A DNA stretch of 33,688 bases from Verrucomicrobia bacterium 12-59-8 (GCA_002279765.1 NCCR01000025.1:1-33688); one strand, 5' to 3'; shown: positions 26,820 to 33,688, numbered from the stretch's first letter. The notes: generated by a model not told the origin, from the sequence alone. Program-made: numbers and translations.

Positions 26820-27599
26820 ATGACCTCGCCATCTGAAGAACCAGTCGTTGAGAAGAAAAATACACTAACTGGATTGTTACGTGCGATAGCATTCGCTCAG
26901 CAACAGGCAAACGGTGAAAAAGAAGTAAGGTTGAAAACAATCCACAGTCTTGTGAGTGCCCGTGAAGCACTCTTACCCGTTTTTGGCGCGGATGGAAATC
27001 TTGTATTACGAATAAGTAAGACCATCGCTGCCGTGATTAATTCATTGCCTTGCGAGTTTGACCCTGCGGTATTGATTGAAGAGATAACACAACTGGCCAA
27101 AACACTTGAGGCCGCTAATGGAACTTCGCGAGCCCCGTCTCTTTCGTCGCCCTCACCTTTTCCCAAGTCGAATTCAGTTTTTATTATTCATGGCCATGAT
27201 GAGAACAACTGGCTGAAACTTGATCGAATGTTGCGAACAGAATTCAATCTAGAGCCAATTGTGATTCTAGCGAGAGCTGGCCAATCTCTTCCTACAATTC
27301 AAAAGTTTGAGAACGACGCTTCCAGATGCGCATATGCCATCGCTATGTTCACGCCTGACGATGCAGTATTCAACGAGAAGGCCGGTAAGTGTTCCCAAGC
27401 TCGCCCAAACGTAATTTTCGAGGCGGGCTGGTTTATAGGTCGTCTTGGCAAGGACCGCGTTTTATTGCTAGTGAAGAACGGCACTCAGCTTCATTCTGAT
27501 TTCGCCGGGATGAATCGGATCGAATTTCAAGACGACATTAATCACAAATTTTTGGAGATTAAGCGCGAGCTTGAGGCTTCTCAGGTTATCCCATCATAA
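26820..27599 (+). CDS. TIR-like (predicted nucleotide-binding, CAP12/Pycsar-effector type) protein
   Basis: A 259-residue soluble protein. Residues about 119-245 match the TIR-like family found in CBASS/Pycsar effectors and orphan defence genes: SVFIIHGHDENN at the start, PIVILARAGQSLPTIQKFE, CAYAIAMFTPDDAVF, and ARPNVIFEAGWFIGRLG, where Glu201 sits at the position of the catalytic Glu of NAD-cleaving TIR domains. Residues 1 to about 100 are helical and unassigned, followed by a Ser/Pro-rich linker. No cyclic-nucleotide synthase, STING or CARF gene is adjacent, so its trigger is unknown. The gene is visibly more AT-rich than pyc and the cluster around it and sits beside a transposase, which suggests acquisition. 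NADase activity is inference from the family. Confidence 0.8.
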   Translation: MTSPSEEPVVEKKNTLTGLLRAIAFAQQQANGEKEVRLKTIHSLVSAREALLPVFGADGNLVLRISKTIAAVINSLPCEFDPAVLIEEITQLAKTLEAANGTSRAPSLSSPSPFPKSNSVFIIHGHDENNWLKLDRMLRTEFNLEPIVILARAGQSLPTIQKFENDASRCAYAIAMFTPDDAVFNEKAGKCSQARPNVIFEAGWFIGRLGKDRVLLLVKNGTQLHSDFAGMNRIEFQDDINHKFLEIKRELEASQVIPS

Positions 27600-27617
27600 A
27601 TGGCTTTGATGAGTCCC

Positions 27618-27681
27618 AAAGCCCAACGGGCTTTCGTCATGCAGCCCAGGAGTGCCGAGCGCTAGCGAGTGCTCTCCTGGG
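27618..27681 (+). repeat. REP-like unit A: hairpin 1 plus long palindrome
   Basis: AAAGCCC-AAC-GGGCTTT (27618-27634), then CGTCATGCAG, then a palindrome whose outer arms are CCCAGGAG (27645-27652) and CTCCTGGG (27674-27681). The inner part holds TGCCGAGC and GCGAGTGCT, shared with unit B. It begins 18 bp after the TIR gene stop and could also act as that gene's transcript end, although no T-run follows. Confidence 0.8.
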
Positions 27682-27713
27682 AGCCGTGCCACACGCGATC
27701 TCCGCAGGATCAT

Positions 27714-27736
27714 GAACCTCAACGAGGTTCCGTCAC
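27714..27736 (+). repeat. REP-like hairpin 2
   Basis: GAACCTC-AAC-GAGGTTC followed by CGTCAC. Short form without the long palindrome. Confidence 0.8.
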
Positions 27737-27763
27737 CGAACGGCCCTGCGGCACCGCATGCGC

Positions 27764-27786
27764 GTGACGGGACCGCGTTGCGGTCC
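27764..27786 (-). repeat. REP-like hairpin 3
   Basis: On the minus strand, GGACCGC-AAC-GCGGTCC followed by CGTCAC. It faces hairpin 2 across 27 bases that contain a small TGCGG-CA-CCGCA hairpin (27747-27758). Confidence 0.8.
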
Positions 27787-27816
27787 GGGAATGGGATGGG
27801 GGTGCTGTGCGCGATT

Positions 27817-27881
27817 CCCAAGGGAGCACTCGCCCAAGGCTCGGCACCCTTGGGCTGCATGACGGAACCGCATTGCGGTTC
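27817..27881 (-). repeat. REP-like unit B: hairpin 4 plus long palindrome
   Basis: On the minus strand, GAACCGC-AAT-GCGGTTC (27881-27865), CGTCATGCAG, then a palindrome with outer arms CCCAAGGG and CCCTTGGG (27854-27817). Compared with unit A, both arms have changed together so that pairing is kept. Confidence 0.8.
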
Positions 27882-27972
27882 AATCCGGCATGCAACCGAC
27901 CAACGTTTTTGATCATCCGTGCATTCATTTGATCGTTGACGCGGCGCAACAGTTTTCGTTACGCTGCGAACC

Positions 27973-28437
27973 ATGCCGCAATCGCTTTCCAATGTCCTGA
28001 TCCATGCGGTTTGGTCCACGAAGGAACGGGTTTCGTTTCTCACGGACAAGCCGCTGCGCGACGAGCTCCACTGCTACCTCGGTGGCATTTCGGCGCGACT
28101 GGATTGTCCGACGATGATCGTCGGGGGCGTGGCGGATCATGTTCACGTCCTGATGCGGCTGGCCCGCACGATCACGCTGGCGGACTGGGTGAAGGAGATG
28201 AAGCGCGCTTCCACCGTCTGGCTCATTGAGCAGGCGCAGCGCGATCCGATACTTTCCAAATTTCATTGGCAGTCGGGCTATGGCACCTTCTCCGTCAGTG
28301 AATCGAAAACGGATGAGGTGCGTGCCTACATCGCGAAGCAGGAGGAGCATCATAAGAAGATCACCTTCCAAGATGAGTACCGCCGCTTCCTCAAGGCCCA
28401 CGGCATCGAGTGGGACGAGAAGTATGTGTGGGATTGA
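27973..28437 (+). CDS. Y1 (HUH) transposase of the IS200/RAYT-like group
   Basis: A 154-residue single-domain transposase. The HUH metal-binding motif is DHVHVL (His56, His58) and the catalytic Tyr is Tyr119 in VRAYIAKQEEHHKK, where the trailing polar residues complete the active site. Such enzymes cut and join single-stranded DNA at hairpins. The protein is intact in length and motifs. No accompanying tnpB is present, and no second end with matching hairpins is seen downstream. Together with the hairpin array upstream this fits a RAYT, a domesticated transposase that spreads REP elements, rather than a free insertion sequence. A solitary IS200-type element is the alternative. Confidence 0.85.
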   Translation: MPQSLSNVLIHAVWSTKERVSFLTDKPLRDELHCYLGGISARLDCPTMIVGGVADHVHVLMRLARTITLADWVKEMKRASTVWLIEQAQRDPILSKFHWQSGYGTFSVSESKTDEVRAYIAKQEEHHKKITFQDEYRRFLKAHGIEWDEKYVWD

Positions 28438-28533
28438 ACTTGGTTCATTGATAAGCCAATTTGGGGCTGACAATTCAGCGTGCACCGCTTCCAGCGGCAT
28501 GTGCGGCAGCTGATGCATGCTCTTGGTCAGACA

Positions 28534-28553
28534 GGGGATCTCCATTGATCCCC
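28534..28553. repeat. Isolated inverted repeat downstream of the transposase
   Basis: GGGGATC-TCCATT-GATCCCC, a perfect 7-bp stem 97 bp after the transposase stop. Its loop and flanks differ from the REP-like hairpins and no T-run follows. It may be a transcript end or one end of the mobile unit. Nothing else is recognisable between 28438 and 28618. Confidence 0.35.
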
Positions 28554-28618
28554 TCAATCGAAGCTTCAAGACTATCAATGTCCTGAGGCGTCTGTTTTTG
28601 GACAAGGAATGTGGGGTC

Positions 28619-28850
28619 ATGAACGACCTCATCTCATACACTCTTCAGGCGGCAGGCGTGGTACTTGCTGCTGATTTCGCCGCCGGACTTGTCCACTGGA
28701 TGGAGGACGCTTACATCCGTGAAGACACGCCGTGGCTGGGCCGGTGGATCGGACGGCCGAACATTGTGCATCATCACCTGCCGCGGCGCATGACGCGGAA
28801 TACCTAGTGGGAGAGCAACAAGGAACTGCTGGTGGCGATGGGGCTGCTTA
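28619..28850 (+). pseudogene. Broken CarF/TMEM189-type lipid desaturase (plasmanylethanolamine desaturase family)
   Basis: From the ATG at 28619 (AAGGA 10 bases upstream) 62 residues are read to a TAG at 28805. They contain a membrane helix (LQAAGVVLAADFAAGLVHW) and the His-rich family signature with WMEDAY and GRPNIVHHHLPRRMTR, which fits the N-terminal third of CarF-like desaturases of about 250 residues. The frame continues past the TAG as WESNKELLVAMGLL, still family-like, and then loses resemblance near 28850. So there is both a nonsense codon and loss of the C-terminal two thirds with its other His boxes. Intact relatives introduce the vinyl-ether bond of plasmalogens; this copy should be inactive. 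Confidence 0.7.
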
Positions 28851-29286
28851 AAAACAAAAAACATACCAGCCATTTTTCGCGAACTTTGGAGGCAACCCGC
28901 TGGTTTCCAGCAGATTGGCATTGGGCGTTTCGGCGCATCTTTGGCGCGTGATGCTCGGAAAAGGGAATTACGGGACGCGCATCCCCCCCTTCTGCAATGC
29001 ATCTTCGGCAATTTCCAGGCTCGTCTCCGCGACTTCTCTTCCGGGAACCGGGCGAGAGAAAGAGCTCCAAACCCCGGCTGTGATTTCCACCCAGATGATG
29101 CCACGCTTGGCAGCAACAGTCTTGGCCTGCTGGTCAAGGTCGTCTGGGAGTTGTTTCAGGATGGGTGTCATGCCGTCCATTTCACCTCAGGCGCTGACGA
29201 TCAATCTCAGTCCTCTCGCACATTTTTCTTGTCCGGTTTCTCCTCCCCATGCGGTATAAGCATTCCCCGCCTGTTTTTTCCCAACC
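28851..29286. other. Stretch without a confident gene
   Basis: This follows the desaturase remnant. No plus-strand frame looks like a real protein. The only candidate is a short minus-strand frame (28968-29180). No repeat, terminator or promoter could be recognised with confidence before the start of the large gene at 29287. Confidence 0.5.
28968..29180 (-). CDS. Possible small protein of unknown function
   Basis: Up to 70 residues, not recognised. Upstream is GAGGTG, a good ribosome-binding site, which suits the second Met (ATG at 29171) better than the first because of spacing. The sequence has a plausible soluble composition: helix (PILKQLPDDLDQQAKTVAA), a beta-like GIIWVEITAGVW, and a helix (EVAETSLEIAEDALQKGG). 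It has no signal peptide or membrane segment. It stands alone in a decayed region, so it may be a remnant or a chance frame. Confidence 0.35.
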   Translation of the reverse strand: MDGMTPILKQLPDDLDQQAKTVAAKRGIIWVEITAGVWSSFSRPVPGREVAETSLEIAEDALQKGGMRVP

Positions 29287-32200
29287 ATGAAGCATCTTCT
29301 TTTCACCCTCGCCCTCCTAGGCTCGGTCGCATCCGCGCACGCGCAGGAATATCTCGAAATTTCGGCCAATCCGGGCGGTGCGGGAGGCGGCAAAAGGATC
29401 GTCCTCGTGGCCGGTGACGAGGAATACCACACCGAGGAAAGCATGCCCATGCTGGCGAAGATCCTGGCCAAGAAGCACGGCTTCAACTGCATCGTGCTTT
29501 TCTCCACGGACGAAAAGGCGGGCTACATCGACCCCAACAACCAGAAGAACATCCGTGGCACCGAAATGCTGGATGACGCCGACCTGCTCATCATCGGCAC
29601 CCGCTTCCGCCAGCTTCCCGATGCGAGTCTGGCTCACTTCGCCAAGTTTCTAAACGCCGGCAAACCGGTGATCGGCTTCCGCACGGCCACGCATGCCTTC
29701 ACGGGCAGCGCCAAAACCGGCGACTTCAAGTGGGCCGAGTTCGGCCTGAAAATCCTCGGGGAGAAATGGGTCAGCCACCACGGCTCACACAAAAAAGAAG
29801 GCACCCGCAGCATCGTCGTGGCCGCCAACAGCCAGAATGAAATTCTGCGCGGTGTCGGCGAGATCTTCTGCACCACCGATGTCTATGGTGCCCCGGATGT
29901 GAAGCCCGAGAACGAAACGATCCTGCTGCGCGGCGCAGTCACCGAGACGCTGGATCCCAAATCCAAGAACGTGGCCGGTGCCAAGAACGAACCCATGCAG
30001 CCGATCGCCTGGCTGCACGAGTACACCGCCCCCGATGGCACCACCAAGGGCCGCTCCTTCTGCACCACGATGGGCGCGTCACTGGACTACACGGACGAAA
30101 ACCTCCGCCGTCTCATCGTCAATGCAGTGTACTCCCTGCTGAAGCTGCCCGTGGCGGCCAAAGCGGATGTCGCCTTCATCGACCCCTTTAACCCCACCGC
30201 TTTCGGTTTCATCAAGGACTCAGGCTACTTCAAGCAGCGCAATCTCAAGCCCGGCGACTTTGGCACCGGCAGCAGCCCTTCCATGGGAGTGCCCGAAGAC
30301 AAATCCAAGCAGACATCGGCCAAGAAGACGGACGCGAAAAAGCCGGAAGAAGCCAAGCCTCCGCATGAGCCCAGCGTGGAACCCATCGCCGCGACCTCCG
30401 CACGCCCGCAGGCCGTCGCACCGCCGAGCAAAGGCGAGCACATCGTGCTCGTGGGCAATGGACTGGCCGAGCGCGACACCTGGTACAGCCGCATCGAAAC
30501 CGAGCTGCAGCTCCGCTACCCGGACCGCGAGCTCTTCTTCCGCAACATGGGCCATGTGGGCGATACACCCGGCTTCCGCCCTCATCCTTCACGCGCCTCC
30601 CAGTGGGCCTTCCCCGGTGCGGAGAAGTTTCACCCCGACAAGCCCATTCACAACGGGCAGGGCTTCTATGCCACGCCTGACCAGTGGCTCACGCATCTGC
30701 AGGCAGACACGGTTGTCGGCTTCTTCGGCTACAACGAATCCTTCGACGGCCCCAGCAAGGTCGGCAATTTCGAGGCCGAACTCGACGCCTGGGTCGTCCA
30801 CACACTCAGCAAGGCCTACAACGGCAAGACCGCTCCACGCGTCGTGCTGGTAAGCCCCGTCGCCTACGAAAACCAGAGCGCGAAACGCGACCTACCCAAG
30901 GGCGATGTCGAAAACTCGAACCTGCTGCTCTACGCGAGCGCTATTGAGAAAGTCGCCAATAAGCACGGCCTGACCTACATTGACCTTTTCTCCCCGACGC
31001 AGGAGATCGAAGCCAAAGGCGGCGAATTCTTCACCACGGGCGGCTTCATTCCGACCGAGAAGGGCTACGAGGAAGTGGCCAAGATGCTCGCCACCGGCCT
31101 GTATGGCCACGCGAGCTACGAGTCCAAGGCTGATCCCAAGCGGGTGCATGAGGCGGTGAAGGAGAAGGACTGGTTCTGGAACACCGACTACAACATCCTC
31201 AACGGCGTCCACGCCCACGGCCGCCGCTACAACCCCTACGGCCCGCAGAACTACCCTGATGAAGTGCAGAAGTCCCGAGAGATGACCGCGCTGCGCGATG
31301 GCCTGATCCACGCCGTCGCCACCGGCAAAACCACCGAGCTGAAAGTCGATGACAGCAAAACGCACGCACTGCCTCCCGTGCCGACCAACTACGTGCCAAG
31401 CGTCAAAAACGGCAGCGAGAAGTACCTGTATGGCGAGGAAGCGCTGAAGTCCCTCAAAGTGCCGGAAGGCTACAAGGTGGAGATGTTTGCCTCCGAGAAG
31501 GAGTTCCCGAACCTCGCGAACCCGATGCAGATGTCCTTCGACAACAAAGGCCGCCTCTGGGTCGCCACGATGCCGACCTACCCGCACTACAAGCCCGGCG
31601 ATCCGATGCCGGATGACAAGATCCTCATCTACGAAGACACGGACGGCGACGGCAAGGCGGACAAAGAAATCGTCTTCGCGGACAAGCTGCACCTGCCCAT
31701 CGGCTTTGAGCTGGCCACCGAAGGCGTCTATGTGACCCAGGAGCCCAACCTCGTGCTGCTGCGTGACACCAACGGCGACGACCATGCCGACAGCATGGAG
31801 ATCATCCTCGGCGGCTTTGACACGCACGACACGCACCATGCCATCAGCGCTTTCACCGCTGACCCCAGCGGTGCCTTCATGATGTGTGAAGGCGTGTTCC
31901 TCCACTCGAACATCGAGACGCCCTACGGCCCCGTGCGCTGCGTCGATGGCGGCTTCTACCGCTACAGCCCACAACGCGGCATGCTGGAGCGCACCATTCA
32001 GATGAGCATCCCCAACCCTTGGGGCTTCGTCTTTGACCAGTGGGGCCAGGATTTCCTCCTCCACACCTCCGGCACCACCCTGAACTGGGCGCTGCCCGTT
32101 GAGGTGAAGCCCGCCTTTGGCAGCAAGACACCCTCTGCGGCGGACCTCGTGCCGAAAGACCACAAGGTGCGCCCCACCAGCGGCCTGGAGGTCGTCTCCT

Positions 32201-33477
32201 CTCGCAATTTCCCCGACGAAGTGCAAGGCGATCTCATCTACTGCAACGCCATCGGCTTCCTCGGCATCAAGCAGGTCAAAATCGAAGATGACGGCACGGG
32301 CTGGAAGACGGCGCATCGCCACGACCTCCTCGTCAGCACGGACGGCAACTTCCGCCCCGTCGATCTCGAATTCGCAGCCGATGGCTCGCTCTACGTCATC
32401 GACTGGCACAACGTCCTCATCGGCCACATGCAGCACAACGCCCGCGATCCCCTGCGTGACCACGTGCATGGCCGCATCTACCGCATCACCTACGCGGGCC
32501 GTCCGCTCCTGAAGCCCGCACCCGTCGCAGGTGCGCCCCTTGCCACGCTCTTTGAAGACCTCAAGGAACCCGAACTCCGCACCCGCTACCGCACCCGCCG
32601 CGAACTCCGTGCTCACGATCCCAAGGAAGTCCTCCCCGCCATCAAGACCTGGGCCGCTGAACAGAAGGACACACACGCCAAGCTCGAAGCCCTCTGGGTC
32701 ACCTGGGGTCTGAACGAGGCCGATGAAGGCCTGCTGCGCGAGATGCTCGCCTCCCCCGACTTCCACGCCCGTGCCGCAGCCGTGCGCGTGCTGCGCTACA
32801 ACACCCACCGCATCGCCGATCACGTGGCCCTTCTCGAAAAAGCAGCGGCCGACGAACACGGCCGCGTGCGTCTCGAAGCCATCGTCGCCGCCTCCTGGCT
32901 GCCGAACATTCCCGCCGCGAAAAACATCGTCGCCATTGCCGCGAAGCTCCCGCTGGATGACTGGAGCAAGGCCGCCGCCCAGACCGCTGCGGACCGCCTC
33001 GCCGGCATCGCCGAAGTAGTGCGCCCTGAGCATCCCGTCATTCCGCCGCCCGCGTATCTCAGCGACGCCGCGAAAAAGCAGTTCAAGCTCGGCCAGGATG
33101 TCTATTTCCGCGAAGGCCACTGCGTCACCTGCCATCAGCCCAACGGCGCCGGCATTGATCCCGCCTTCCCGAGCATCGTGAAGAGTCCTTGGGTCACCAC
33201 CGACCGCGACCGCCTCATCAAGATTGCCATGTACGGCCTCATGGGCCCCCTCAAGGTCGGCGACAAGGAATACAACGGTCAGGTGCCCATGACGCCCTTC
33301 GGCGGCATGCTCAAAGACGAGGAACTCGCCGGAGTCCTCACCTTCGTGCGCAATCACTTCGGCAACAAAGCCGACCCCGTCTCCGCCGCCGAAGTCAAAG
33401 CCGTCCGCGACGCCAACCCCGGCCGCATGATGCTCTACACCACCGATGAATTGCTGAAGCAGCATCCGATGAAGTAA
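29287..33477 (+). CDS. Secreted ThuA / SGNH-like / PVC dehydrogenase / cytochrome c fusion protein
   Basis: A 1396-residue exported protein. Residues 1-20 are a signal peptide (MKHLLFTLALLGSVASAHAQ). About 36-290 is a ThuA-like domain (RIVLVAGDEEYHTEES, GKPVIGFRTATHAF), a family linked to sugar metabolism. After a Lys/Pro-rich linker, about 383-610 is an SGNH-hydrolase-like fold (HIVLVGNGLAERDTW, GFFGYNESFDG). About 725-1085 is the membrane-bound-dehydrogenase beta-propeller of PVC bacteria, with Asp-rich loops DTDGDGKAD and DTNGDDHAD. About 1110-1235 looks like HEAT repeats. The C-terminus is a cytochrome c domain with Cys1279, Cys1282 and His1283 in CVTCHQ and probable axial Met1335. I infer a periplasmic oxidation of a sugar-like substrate with electrons passed to the bound haem. 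The SGNH part lacks the usual nucleophile. Confidence 0.88.
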   Translation: MKHLLFTLALLGSVASAHAQEYLEISANPGGAGGGKRIVLVAGDEEYHTEESMPMLAKILAKKHGFNCIVLFSTDEKAGYIDPNNQKNIRGTEMLDDADLLIIGTRFRQLPDASLAHFAKFLNAGKPVIGFRTATHAFTGSAKTGDFKWAEFGLKILGEKWVSHHGSHKKEGTRSIVVAANSQNEILRGVGEIFCTTDVYGAPDVKPENETILLRGAVTETLDPKSKNVAGAKNEPMQPIAWLHEYTAPDGTTKGRSFCTTMGASLDYTDENLRRLIVNAVYSLLKLPVAAKADVAFIDPFNPTAFGFIKDSGYFKQRNLKPGDFGTGSSPSMGVPEDKSKQTSAKKTDAKKPEEAKPPHEPSVEPIAATSARPQAVAPPSKGEHIVLVGNGLAERDTWYSRIETELQLRYPDRELFFRNMGHVGDTPGFRPHPSRASQWAFPGAEKFHPDKPIHNGQGFYATPDQWLTHLQADTVVGFFGYNESFDGPSKVGNFEAELDAWVVHTLSKAYNGKTAPRVVLVSPVAYENQSAKRDLPKGDVENSNLLLYASAIEKVANKHGLTYIDLFSPTQEIEAKGGEFFTTGGFIPTEKGYEEVAKMLATGLYGHASYESKADPKRVHEAVKEKDWFWNTDYNILNGVHAHGRRYNPYGPQNYPDEVQKSREMTALRDGLIHAVATGKTTELKVDDSKTHALPPVPTNYVPSVKNGSEKYLYGEEALKSLKVPEGYKVEMFASEKEFPNLANPMQMSFDNKGRLWVATMPTYPHYKPGDPMPDDKILIYEDTDGDGKADKEIVFADKLHLPIGFELATEGVYVTQEPNLVLLRDTNGDDHADSMEIILGGFDTHDTHHAISAFTADPSGAFMMCEGVFLHSNIETPYGPVRCVDGGFYRYSPQRGMLERTIQMSIPNPWGFVFDQWGQDFLLHTSGTTLNWALPVEVKPAFGSKTPSAADLVPKDHKVRPTSGLEVVSSRNFPDEVQGDLIYCNAIGFLGIKQVKIEDDGTGWKTAHRHDLLVSTDGNFRPVDLEFAADGSLYVIDWHNVLIGHMQHNARDPLRDHVHGRIYRITYAGRPLLKPAPVAGAPLATLFEDLKEPELRTRYRTRRELRAHDPKEVLPAIKTWAAEQKDTHAKLEALWVTWGLNEADEGLLREMLASPDFHARAAAVRVLRYNTHRIADHVALLEKAAADEHGRVRLEAIVAASWLPNIPAAKNIVAIAAKLPLDDWSKAAAQTAADRLAGIAEVVRPEHPVIPPPAYLSDAAKKQFKLGQDVYFREGHCVTCHQPNGAGIDPAFPSIVKSPWVTTDRDRLIKIAMYGLMGPLKVGDKEYNGQVPMTPFGGMLKDEELAGVLTFVRNHFGNKADPVSAAEVKAVRDANPGRMMLYTTDELLKQHPMK

Positions 33478-33504
33478 GCAGCAGCTACAAAACGAATGAT
33501 CCCC

Positions 33505-33540
33505 AACGCCGGGCCCTCACAGGCCCGGCGTTGTCGTTTT
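33505..33540 (+). terminator. Strong Rho-independent terminator
   Basis: A perfect 11-bp GC-rich stem, AACGCCGGGCC (33505-33515) with GGCCCGGCGTT (33522-33532), a 6-base loop, then GTCGTTTT. It ends the transcript of the large fusion gene 27 bp after its stop. Confidence 0.9.
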
Positions 33541-33607
33541 GCTGAATCCGACACATCCTTTGCCGGTAGTTTTTGACAGACGGGCACGTTTAACCACGCG
33601 CCCAACC

Positions 33608-33688
33608 ATGAACCGTCTCCTTCTCCTTCCTCTCCTGATTGCCTCCTTCGCCTCCGCGCAGGACGGCTTCAAACCGCTCTTCAACGGC
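33608..33688 (+). CDS. Start of a secreted DUF1080 (3-keto-disaccharide hydrolase-type) protein, partial
   Basis: Only 27 codons lie in the window. Residues 1-18 are a signal peptide (MNRLLLLPLLIASFASAQ), followed by DGFKPLFNG, the usual first strand of DUF1080 domains, which have a concanavalin-like fold and occur in many copies in PVC genomes next to dehydrogenase or ThuA genes. Some members hydrolyse 3-keto-glycosides, which would fit the upstream oxidoreductase. The call rests on nine mature residues and the neighbourhood, so it is provisional. Confidence 0.6.
   Translation, partial: MNRLLLLPLLIASFASAQDGFKPLFNG

Larger units (their letters stand above)
27618..27881. repeat. Array of four REP-like hairpins in mirrored arrangement
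   Basis: This gene-free stretch (27600-27972) holds four hairpins with 7-bp perfect stems and a 3-base loop AAC or AAT, each followed at the same side by CGTCA(T/C). Copies 1 and 2 read on the plus strand, copies 3 and 4 on the minus strand, so the array is a large mirrored structure centred near 27750. The four stems differ in sequence yet each pairs fully. The outer copies 1 and 4 also carry a second, longer palindrome. The array lies about 90 bp upstream of a Y1 transposase gene, as REP elements lie around their RAYT genes. Confidence 0.8.

Noticed and set aside
27618..27881. CRISPR array
   Set aside because: The repeated parts are hairpins with differing stems on both strands. There are no identical direct repeats with regular spacers and no cas genes.
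28517..28618. Upstream ATG at 28517 for the desaturase remnant
   Set aside because: The added 34 residues do not resemble the family, whereas ATG 28619 has AAGGA at suitable distance and begins at the family's membrane segment.
28805..28807. TAG read as an amino acid (recoding) in the desaturase gene
   Set aside because: The frame loses family resemblance about 15 codons later, no suppressor or recoding signal is visible, and neighbouring genes end in standard stops. Pseudogene decay is simpler.
30892..33465. A long open frame (857 codons) on the minus strand
   Set aside because: It is antisense to the dehydrogenase/cytochrome c part of the large fusion gene, with low-complexity Gly/Val/His-rich translation and no recognisable motif.

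Overview
The window looks like a chromosomal segment from a Gram-negative bacterium of the PVC group, most likely Verrucomicrobiota of the Prosthecobacter/Verrucomicrobium type. The evidence is a GC-rich sequence, few clear Shine-Dalgarno sites, a ThuA / membrane-bound-dehydrogenase / cytochrome c fusion typical of Planctomycetes and Verrucomicrobia, the start of a DUF1080 protein, and an outer-membrane phosphate porin. The assignment comes from gene content only; no rRNA or tRNA was seen.

Layout. (1) 1-2016, minus: a secreted subtilisin-family protease that runs off the left edge. (2) 2200-4120, minus: a chain of a secreted unknown protein, type III pantothenate kinase (coaX), an antitoxin-like protein and a truncated PIN toxin. 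(3) 4205-9818, minus: a phosphate-uptake operon pstS-pstC-pstA-pstB-pstB, with two PstB paralogs and a PstC carrying an insert of about 330 residues. Divergent from it is an OprP/OprO-like porin (10118-11635). The region between contains three GTNAC pairs, each repeating at 11 bp, as expected of a PhoB-controlled promoter. (4) 11788-12612: a membrane protein of unknown function. (5) 12708-23136, minus: six genes of the predicted amidoligase / transglutaminase / alpha-E system. They form two cassettes in the same order (circularly permuted ATP-grasp, alpha-E, transglutaminase), one with the first two fused and one with them split, plus a large transglutaminase-DUF2126 protein. (6) 23292-26807, plus: pyruvate carboxylase. 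(7) 26820-29286: a small accessory island with a TIR-like orphan effector, an array of REP-like hairpins beside a Y1/HUH (RAYT-like) transposase, and a broken CarF-type desaturase gene. (8) 29287-33477: a 1396-residue secreted ThuA-SGNH-dehydrogenase-cytochrome c fusion, a strong terminator, and the first 27 codons of a DUF1080 protein.

How the parts work together. The porin would bring phosphate across the outer membrane, PstS would bind it in the periplasm, and PstCAB would import it, all probably under low-phosphate control from one divergent promoter. The 12.7-23.1 kb cluster belongs to a class that comparative genomics has predicted to make and process amide (peptide) bonds, possibly as peptide tags; its substrate is unknown. 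It is the best candidate here for an undescribed biological system. The second candidate is the hairpin array with its transposase, where four differing but perfectly paired stems share a fixed loop and flank.
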